Shown here: piece after piece, positions 55,721 to 64,000 of the stretch
Layout: each line of letters opens with the position of its first letter
Position numbering within the stretch: the stretch's first letter is position 1
Made by a program: the position numbers and the translations under genes
Origin: Eutreptiella sp. 'Long Island Sound 2002'
Lineage: Eukaryota > Euglenozoa > Euglenophyceae > Eutreptiales > Eutreptiaceae
Assembly (NCBI GenBank): GCA_964036045.1
Contig: OZ038386.1
Span: 13,369,613 to 13,433,612 of the forward strand
Length of the DNA stretch: 64,000 bases
Direction: 5' to 3'
The notes under the pieces: model-generated
Database searches by the model: none
Told to the model about the DNA's origin: nothing
The model's input: only the letters and a program-made list of their open reading frames with translations

Positions 55721-58700
55721 CTAGCTCCAAATCTTCGATGTCACGCTTTTCAGCCACCCTGAGCTCTCTGTCTTCTCGTCCTCCTCCTCTTCCTCCTCTA
55801 CCTCCTCCTCTACCTCCTCGACCTCCTCTTCCTCTTCCTCGACCTCCTCCTCCTCCTCCTCCTCCTCCTCCTCAGCTCCTTCATCTTGTTTACCTTCTGC
55901 CTCCTCCAAGGCCTTGCTAATCTCTGCATCAGTTGCACCATCTGCTGCACTATCTGCAGCAATTGTGTCCTTGCCTTCTGCTGTGTCCTTAACCTCTGCT
56001 GTGTCCTTGACCTCTGCTGAGGCCGTGCCCTCAGCTGTGTCCTTCTTCATCCAGCATTCTTTCATCCACTTGACATTTGCAGTTGCTGGAGGTTCATTGA
56101 CAACCACCAATTTTCCCGTTCCAAACAATGAGATGTACCTGTGACAATATGCACAGCGATGGAGCGGAGCACCGAGCAGGGGTTCTGAACTTGCAGCCTC
56201 AATGCCCACGCCTCCTAAACCTCTAGGATTGCTTTGATTGCGTGAGAACACAATTGAGTCCGCCAACGGTTGGCCAACCGCCATCGCTTGGCCCCCCACA
56301 GTCGGTGGGCTCACAACCGCCGTACTTAGCCTCCAACCAGACTAATTTCCAACCCAACAATGCTCTTTGCCATCATTTGCTCTGAGCCATGTGCCCTGGG
56401 AAAAGCGGACGTTTGCACTATTAAGACTGTGCGTGTGTGTGTGGCTTTTTTGAGGGGCATTAACTTGGCCCATATGGCAGGAGCGTCCGGACATGTGGGG
56501 CTCCAGGTTTTGAGTGCGTATTCAGTTGACAGGCACTAAAGATGAATCAGCGCATGCCTTCGACTTCGGTTCGGGGGCACTCAGCTCGTGTCACGGGGTG
56601 CCCATTCCACAAAGCAGCTCAAACTCCCCTGTACAACGTCATCACAGCCTCAGTCAGGAGGCGTCGAAGCCTGTGCAATGGGCTGTCGATGCCTGGGATA
56701 CGGGTCACTAGTCACCACTCTGGGCTGGACACCTCGTCCCCACTACGCTGGGCGGCCCGAAAATTGCTTTGCGGGGGGGGGGGGGGGGGTGGCATGGGCG
56801 CCCGGCGAAGGAGGGGGGGGGGGGGGCGTTCCAGAAATGGGCTTCTGTGCCGGGCCCTTTGTTTTGTGTAAGGACGGATGTTGCCGCCAAAGGCGCCGGA
56901 ACACAAATTTTGGCCCGGAAAATTTTTTTTCACGAAAAAATGTTCCCCCACATGTGTGTAGTCAAAATGATCAGCGTGACGTGGGGATCATTTTGAGCCA
57001 TGTATGTTGGGGTCGGACCCCCCCCCCCCCCGGCACGGCAGGTAGGGCAGCCCTAGCCCAAACCCCCCTCCCGGCACGGCGACCAAGGAGGGGAGGGGGG
57101 GGGTTGGGCAAATGGGCTTCCGTGCCATCCCCCCCCTGCAAAGCAATTTTCTTCCCGCCCTGACATCCCGAGTTACCCGTTCGTGCATTCGGTCAAAACG
57201 AAGGACGATGCATTAATTTGTCCCTCGCAATTGAATTTGAGGCCATGACTGCCGGCTAAAGCGTGTGTGGTTGGACGTTCGGTCCATCAACAGCGACCAA
57301 TGGTGAATCTCTGTTGGCTGGACAGCTGACCACCACCACCGTGCCCCGTCTCCATACCCATGTCACTCCATGTCACCACGCCCTCTTTGTAAACCCCCGA
57401 CTGGGGGAGGGTGCGGGGAGGACCAGAAAGGGTGTGGGCAGGGAAGATGCACTGGATGCGGGGCGGGCCGGGGAGGGGAGAGGAGACGGGGAAGGCCCGG
57501 GGGGAGACGGCACGGATTCGGGTGCACCTTTTGGAAAGTTTCATGGTCGGTTCCAAGAACGTTGGGCTGCGGCGGCACAGCTCCCTAAACAGAGCGTGCA
57601 TGTACTTGACATCTTCGGTGGCATAACTCACCAGCTCGTTGGTCAGTGGACGCTCGTCCCAGACTTTCTGGCCCGCCTTCATCCGCGCCGAAACCTTGCC
57701 GGGCTTCTTGGCATCCTTCAGTTTCAAATAATCCCGGAGGGCCGAGAAGAGCCCGACGCGGCGCCCCGGGCGGTTGGTATACACGAGCCGGGCGTAAGCC
57801 ACGTAAAGCTGCAGATCTACTACGCCCTTCAGGGACATCCCCGCCTAAGACAGGGTAGGCGAGAGGGTACGTCACGAGGGGAGGGGGGCGCAAAACCAGG
57901 TCCGGCTGCGTCGACCCACCGCAGCATTATCAAGCGAAACTCGGGGGATAAGAGGGCGGGGGGGGGGGGGGGGACGAGGCGAGCGAAACGAAGGTGTAGG
58001 TGGAACCTTTGGTAGACTTACCCTGTTAAACCACCTACCAGGAGCCACTGGATTGCAACCACTCAAAAGCACATAACTTCAAAAAGGAGTGATAATGGGT
58101 GGGTGGGTGGGGGTTGAAAATTATCGCAATGAGCCATGGAACATGGGGGCATTTTGTTCTGCGAGCCCCGGTCCCCAAATTGAATCGGGCGTAACACTAA
58201 CTTTCAAAAAACCCAGGGGCTGCCCCTGGGGTGTCAGGTGCTTCGACCCCCCCCTTAGGATTGCTGCGCAGCGACTGAGAGACTCGTAAAGCAGAAGCGA
58301 TTGATTGAGGGACTCAGCATGCAAAAGCAGAAAAAAGAGAGATTCATCCGGGTTGTGATGTGTCACTTGTATGGGAACATGCATATGAGATGCGATGCAT
58401 CCTTGCCCTGATGTACCCTGCATAGACCGGCGGTGGTATGCACGAGTGCTGCCAGCAAGCAAATACTAAGTGCTTACCACAACCATGAATATGATGTGTA
58501 GAAAGTGGGGAAGAGAGTAGGTAAGAGTGTGACTGGAACCTCCGGCAGGCTTACCCTGTTTAACACAGCCATTCACCAAGAGCTGACTGGAATCGATTCA
58601 CTCACACACACACATATACCCCCCCTGGTGCTTTCATCAACCCTCCAGCCGGTATTGTCACCCTCAACAACCATCAGCCAACGCTCAGCAACCCCCCAAC

Positions 58701-61700
58701 CTGTCCCCCCCAGTCCAGTGACCCCCCATGCTAACCCCATGTTGAGGACATCGGGGATGGTGGTGGTGTGACATCTCCTGCCCCACTGTTGAGGAAATGT
58801 AGATGAAGTTCATGTCTGCAGTTTCACTGCAATGAGCTGCGAATGCGGGTCGTGGCTAAGATGCTGGGTGGTCGAGCAAACTTGGGGTGGATGCTCCCAG
58901 CTGCTATCCATACACCAACACCCCTAACAATTTGAGCCCTGGGGGTGAAAAGGGGGGGCCTGAAAGGGGGGGGGGGGGGGGGTTGGCAAGACACCTGGGT
59001 GTGTTGTTGTCTGCAGCTGGCGGCGCCAATTGGCCGATCACCACTTACCGCTGCCCTTCCCTTGAACCCTTTGCCTGAATAGGTGGCGGTGCCCATCGGC
59101 CTCTCACTACCTTGTGCACAAATCAGGGTGGTGAACTTAACCTCCTGACAAACTGTGAGACTTTACAGTATCGTGAAGTGGGTTCCTTGGATCCTCTTTG
59201 TAGTATGACGTGGGGAACAAAATTTTGTTACATTTGGCAAATCACCTTGAAGAGGGGCGGGGAGCCCCTACGCACAAACAGCAATGCCAGGGCTTTTGGC
59301 GGGCCCATGGCCCTGGGTAGTTGGGCTAGCACGCCCCGCATGGTGAAAAAAGCCCAAACGGCGCTTTAACACCCGACGTTGACTTCGATCCTGGGACTTC
59401 GGCTGCAGCCTCCTCCAACTACTGGTCGTCCCCTTTGGCCTCCGAATTTCAGTATGCGCCCTACCTCTCGCCTGAACACTCACAGGCCCACAGCCCCACA
59501 CCTGGTATGCCATCGTTTCGGAGTCCAACCTGCAATCATACATCAATTTGATGACCTTTGGGTTTGCCATCACGGGGCCAAGGATCTCTCCCGTGGGGAA
59601 CGCTCCCATAATGAGAGCATCGACGAGGTACACAGGTCCAGGTCTGTAGACATCACCTGATTGAGTTGACAGGTCGCTTCACAACCATCCTGCCGATGCC
59701 TGCACACATGCCCATGCACGTCGTGGACCTGGCGCTAATTATTTTTTTTCCATTTGCGGGGGCTCCCACCGGCACAGCAACCCCATGGAACACGCATCAT
59801 TCAGGCAATGCTTGTGTAAACGAAGCGTTGCGAGAGAAACGCGGCTTTCCCTCCGTTGCAGGGTGCAGGACATCGTTTTGGGCTGCGTTGTTGGCAGGGG
59901 TGCATGTAGGGTTGGTGGCCCACTGGCACCTCTCAGAATGTTGGTATCGTCGTTGCGAGCCGTTGAAGTGGGTCGCTCAGGAAAAGGGGCACACCGCCGG
60001 TCAGTGAACTTTCCATCACGCGTGATGAACGTACTTGCTCTGCCCTGCTTAACAACCGCTGCATGCCAGCACTGACTCCCGAGCACTCAGAGTCCTGCGC
60101 TGTGTTGCGCAAGGTCCAAAAAGAGCCTCTTTTGAGCCTTCGACCAGGACCTTTAGCACTCCGCACACATTGGTTTTCCTCCGTCACTTCGCACATTGGG
60201 AAGGTTTGTGTTGCGTCCAGGCAATGGGCGTAGAGAAGCACATGGGGACGGGGCGAAGGAGGATGGGGATGGGTGTGGAATCCGCTTCCTGCGGGAAGGG
60301 CACTCACCATGTTGCTGTGAGCACGCCTATATCCCAGCGTCGTGCACTTTGCGGCTTCATGTCATCCCCGCATCAACACCGGTCCTCCGCCCTCCCAGGT
60401 CCTCCCCAAGGTCAGTTCTGGGGCTGAGAGTGAAATCACTCCCGTCCCGTCCACCCACTCACCCAGGGAGCAGTGATGGATGTTGGAAAGCTCCTTGGCG
60501 TATTGAGGTTGTGCTGGTTGTTGCAGGGGTCGTTTGACTGTTTTTGCTGTCCACACACCTCCGTCCTCAGGCCGTCCACAACCTGCCTCGCTGCGTTTCC
60601 GTGTGCGTGAGCATTCAAACAATGCCACAGCGCCCCCCCACCCCCCCTTCACTCCTAATACCCGTACACCACGTCCGTGTACGGGTATTGGGGGTGAAGG
60701 GGGGTGCATTGTTTGAATGTCCTCGGTGGCTTGGAGGACTTGTTGCACAATTCCCAAATGGCCTAGAGTAGAAACGCGGGAGGGATGTTGCCCCCCCCCC
60801 CCCCCCATGCGTGTATGACGCCCCATTCATTCTGCACCTTCTTCACTTTTAGAGGAGGTTTCATGAATCAGGGATCAGGGATCAGGGAATCCCGGATCAT
60901 GAGGGTTCATCTGGGATTGTGTTTGCTGTGCCGCAAAGCAGATCAAGGGGCTAGTTCTGTGTACTTGGATTATTGGATTGTTGGATATTGGAATTTTGTT
61001 TTGCTATGTGGCCCAAAGCAGAAAAAGGGGCTATTTCTGACAGGACTGCAATCCCAGAGTCCACGGTCCCCCAGGTCCTTTGCAGTGGCACCAAAATGAA
61101 TGAACCATAACCCCCAGAAAAGGCCAAACACAAAAAAAAACGCAAAAGTAAAAAAAACATCTGACTCAGTGTGCCAAAAACAGCTCCGCAAAACTGAATT
61201 CCGCAGGAAAAAATCACAAAATAATTTCTTCCCTAATTTTCCATGCTGTCGCAAAATTTTGCATACACAAGATTCAAAACACCCAACGCAAAACTCACAA
61301 TTCTGCGAAACTTTAGGATTGGCACGGTATGGGCTGACAACAGGTAACACAACTTTGGGCACAACTGAACGACCCAAACAACCTGAGATGAGGAGCTGCG
61401 CTCCTCATCTCGGGGGGAGGGCCGAGCAAAAGGGACCGGCAGAGTCAATGGACGGTTCGGAGATATCCAAGCGGACCCACAGTGAACTGGACTGCATCCA
61501 TTATGGCAAGAGAGGGCCAGCAGCAGAGATTTGGAACACGTGGTTGCTGCATCCAGGCGTCAGGGCCCTCGCTGTCGAGTGCACAGTGCCAGTCTACTGA
61601 GGCTCCTGACCTCGGGGGGGGGGGGGGGGGGAAGGAGGGTCTGTTCCAACCAGAATTATGATTACCTGATTACCGTGTCGTACAACTGGTGTCAGTTGCC

Positions 61701-62208
61701 GTGCCTTTTCGTGTGACCTTGCTGATCGAGGTGGTGAGGGTGAGTCAGGGGGATGAAGCCCAATCTTGTGGGTAAAGGTTTGTCCCAAGCTCACCGCTGC
61801 GCCCCTCCTGCCGGCGCCGGCAGAGACTCAGTCGGTCATTTCCGCTCCTGCCACTCTGATTAGGGAATGTAATACAGGGCCCAGGGGTTTCCGGATCCCA
61901 TCGGTGGTGTGCTGCAGTTCCAGGCATTTGGGGGGCAGATGCTGCCCACTGCCTCCTCCGTGCACAATACCTTTTCGGACAGAAGGTAATGCAATTTGCA
62001 ACAGCGAGAACTGGCCATGATGGCGGCCTGGGCTGCAAACAGCTTCGAGATCGATGGCGAGACTCTCTTGCTGTTCAAACAAGGCAGCCGCTTCTCGCAA
62101 TTGTTCGAGTGTGTTGATCAGGATGCACTTGCCCGAGGCAGGATTGTACCTGTCGTGCACATGCACCGTCGTTTTCGCAAGCAACGCCCACCAGCTACGA
62201 AGGCCCAT
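55721..62208 (-). CDS. DEDDy 3'-5' exonuclease with acidic tail, four exons
   Basis: Minus-strand exons are 62208-61971, 59656-59502, 57844-57528 and 56138-55721, with phases 1, 0 and 2 matching at each join (AAAAG|gtattg, tcag|GTG, CAG|gtgtgg, ttag|GCG, AAAAG|gtgcac, cacag|GTA). The 375-residue product resembles EXD1-type proteins: exo I AIDLEAV (Asp53, Glu55), exo II MYDCRLDSE (Asp120/124), GVVDLQLY, and exo III YATED (Tyr205, Asp209). All DEDDy residues are therefore present and RNA or DNA 3' trimming is likely. Exon 4 adds GTGKLVVVNEPPATANVKW, KDTAEV-type repeats and a long glutamate run ending in SGWLKSVTSKIW. An upstream exon is possible, as the frame is open beyond Met 62208. The introns hold repeats A, B and C. 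Confidence 0.85.
56750..57165. repeat. Inverted repeat pair with G runs in exonuclease intron 3
   Basis: The left arm (about 56752-56797: AAAATTGCTTTGC, G run, TGGCATGG) matches the complement of 57117-57162 (CCGTGCCA, C run, GCAAAGCAATTTT). Between them lies repeat C copy 2 (56886-56982). A further AAATGGGCTTCYGTGCC is repeated directly at 56836 and 57109. It could be a MITE-like insertion; no clear target duplication is visible. Confidence 0.5.
60505..60612 (-). repeat. Dispersed repeat B, copy 2
   Basis: Reverse-complement counterpart of 4580-4690, lying in intron 1 of the exonuclease gene. Confidence 0.55.
60612..60719. repeat. Large imperfect palindrome
   Basis: The left arm 60612-60669 and right arm 60677-60719 are complementary over CATTCAAACAATGC, CCCCCTTCAC and AATACCCGTACAC. 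The loop is 7 bp and the left arm carries about 14 extra bases. Confidence 0.8.
60820..61336. repeat. Dispersed repeat A, copy 2
   Basis: Counterpart of 85-452, with extra sequence around 60920-61040. It lies in intron 1 of the exonuclease gene. Confidence 0.6.
61385..61411. repeat. Perfect 12-bp stem, 3-base loop palindrome
   Basis: GAGATGAGGAGC, TGC, GCTCCTCATCTC. The stem extends with CC/GG after one mismatch. Confidence 0.85.
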
Positions 62209-62525
62209 TCCAACGAGCTCAACGTCCCACCTCCCAAACCCCTTTAAACATCAATCGATAAACACTCTGCACACCAATCAGCCCCTTGGGTTTTCTCTCC
62301 TTCACCAGCAGTTTCGCTCCTGGACTGCCTGATTGAGTGCGTGTTTTCAAATGGCACCTGAACCTGTCACGCCTTGGTCTTGAGCACGGAGGCATGTGCC
62401 GCCCTCCTTTCCCCTGTTCAAACGCCCAGTCCACCGAAATCTTCGTTACAAGGCAAATGTGGCCGCAGTCCAGAACTCTGAAATGCAGAAACATCGCCGC
62501 CTGCCACACAGTTATCCTCGCCTGT

Positions 62526-63390
62526 TTAACAGGGCTGACAGGGCACGCAGCAGGTGTGCGTGGCATACTCTTCATTCAGCGGCTTAGCCTTCTGAGCCGG
62601 CAGCGTGCTCTTGTACATATTTTGAAATTCGGTCATTTCCTGTGCTACTTTGGCCCTTCGCTTGTCTTCCTGCTTTTTGACTGCTGCTCTGTTGGCTTTG
62701 GGGGCCTGCCAACATCGAAAGGTGCATTGTCGAGACTGAAGGGAACAAGTGAGGCTTCGGACTAGGTCCTAACACGTTTGCGTAATCCGGTACGAAGCAC
62801 GGCTACTCACTCAAAACTCTGCATGACTGAGCATGTGTGCCCACCCTACGTTTCACCTTGTCAGCCGCCATCTTTTGGTTTGTGTGCCCGGACTCGATCA
62901 CGTGCTTATCCAACTCCTCGGCGGTGTCAAAAGTCGTGTTGCACTCTTGACAAAGGCGAAAGCTACGTATGTGATATGTGGACTTTTGGTGGCCTCTCAG
63001 ATTGGCATCGTTCACGAATCCCCTTTTGCATTGTTTGCAATACACAGGATACTTGTCTTCGATAGGATTTCTTGGGCCGCTTCGATCCCAGGGCTTCCAC
63101 GGTTTTGCGGTTTCAGTCACCTCCGGGCAGCGTGACGGCCGTGGTAGGGATTTGCCAGATGCGTCGTGTCCAAGCGACTCATGTTGCCTGAGTTCAAACC
63201 AGCCCTTGAAGCACTCACCACATATTTTGCAGCGCGGCCCAGTGTGCCCAGATTCCTTCTTGTGTTCCTCAAGTGCTTCTTCGCCACGGAAGGATTTGCT
63301 GCACTCAGCGCAAAACACTTTCTTTGGTCCTTTCTTGCTCCCTTCCCTGCTCCTACTGGATTCAACCGTTGTTTCCAATTGAACGGTCAT
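62526..63390 (-). CDS. C2H2 zinc-finger protein, two exons
   Basis: Minus-strand exons 63390-62857 and 62705-62526 join in phase 0 (AAG|gtgaaa, ggcag|GCC), giving 237 residues. Four fingers: Cys27/Cys30/His43/His49, Cys54/Cys57/His70/His75, Cys118/Cys121/His134/His140 and Cys147/Cys150/His163/His169. Three use a five-residue His-His spacing, as in zf-met/JAZ-type fingers that often bind double-stranded RNA. A Pro/Trp-rich linker (KPWKPWDRSGPRNPIEDKYP) separates the finger pairs. Exon 2 is basic (KKQEDKRRAK) and ends CCVPCQPC. A TTCCAG just before the ATG may be the acceptor of a 5' UTR intron. The stop lies about 320 bp before exonuclease exon 1 on the same strand. Confidence 0.82.
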
Positions 63391-64000
63391 TCTGGAACAA
63401 CGTCACGCTGGGCAGCAAATGACAAGCTCTAATGAGGATGTTGGCTACTTTTCGCTTCCATTTCTTTTGTCTTGCCTCCCAACTCGGTGAGAGATACCTA
63501 CATTTCCAGCACCCAAGGCATTCATTGTCAATAGTTTCCAGACTCAAGTTCCAAATTGGATTGCCTCATGCATTTGCCAGATATTGCCAAGTTTGTTTGC
63601 AAAGTTCAGAGTTCGTTCAATAATTGTGCACGACTGCGAAAGTCCCAAGGATAGTAACTGCCCTGCTGACAACAGCTGTGTAGGCAACTAGACCCTCAGA
63701 GATGCAACCACAACTGGCTGACATAAGGGGTTGTACTTAAAATTTGGCCCAGAGCCACTGACAATGCCCTTTGACAAATTGCAGAGGGCTCACTCCCCCA
63801 CGACTCCCACATAAGTGCCACCATTCCCACAAACGTGGGAAAAAGACTAAAAGTGCGCGGATTTGTTGCAGTTGTGTTTTGTGAACCTGGACCCCCAAAC
63901 TCCACGCGCTTCGCAACCTCTGTTGTCCTCAAGGATTCTGATTTGGGCAGTTTTTGGCACCTTTTCCACCTTGCTTCCAGCACGAAGCCACAAATCTCTG
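63391..64000. other. Upstream flank of the zinc-finger gene
   Basis: No gene can be recognised. This stretch may hold the 5' exon and promoter of the zinc-finger gene, but no clear TATA or other element was seen. Confidence 0.3.

Noticed and set aside
55738-55920. Pro/Leu-rich plus-strand frame
   Set aside because: It is the complement of the poly-glutamate tail of the exonuclease.

Overview
This is eukaryotic nuclear DNA. The genes are split by GT-AG introns, are sparse, lie on both strands, and sit among long stretches of repeats, decayed non-LTR retrotransposons and homopolymer runs. The tRNA isopentenyltransferase at the left end resembles the plant/algal IPT9 type, which suggests a photosynthetic lineage such as an alga with a large repeat-rich genome. 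The window alone does not identify the species. I found no bacterial operon, CRISPR array or viral genome.

Layout: 1-450 dispersed repeat A. 2101-3561 an IPT9-like tRNA dimethylallyltransferase in a very G+C-rich island. 3.6-10.3 kb repeats, a higher-order minisatellite (6405-7005) and two decayed coding patches. 10315-17129 a decayed LINE (LINE-1 here) with ORF1, endonuclease, reverse transcriptase and zinc-knuckle pieces; its endonuclease domain is interrupted by an internal inversion. 17323-17547 an ACATAC hexanucleotide array. 17756-22704 an FCP/NIF-type phosphatase split by introns; the first intron carries a complete 618-bp hAT-like MITE with a perfect 8-bp target duplication. 23.6-24.15 kb possible small exons. 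24-33 kb mostly repeats. 33143-33409 an FKBP-like peptidyl-prolyl isomerase lacking its N-terminus. 34.1-41.2 kb an AT-rich block holding an inverted tandem array and a 5'-truncated LINE (LINE-2, 36030-39588) with a poly-A tail and ~40-bp target duplications. 42310-42612 a 96-bp minisatellite. 44265-48371 a three-exon coiled-coil membrane protein. 48.5-55.7 kb largely gene-free and AT-rich. 55721-62208 (minus) a four-exon DEDDy 3'-5' exonuclease with a poly-glutamate tail. 62526-63390 (minus) a two-exon C2H2 zinc-finger protein.

The host genes do not form a pathway: one modifies tRNA, one is a phosphatase, one a membrane coiled coil, and the right-hand pair (zinc finger and exonuclease, same strand, about 300 bp apart) could both act on RNA. 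Exon joins were inferred by matching reading phase across GT-AG sites and protein-family continuity. I had no transcripts or database searches.
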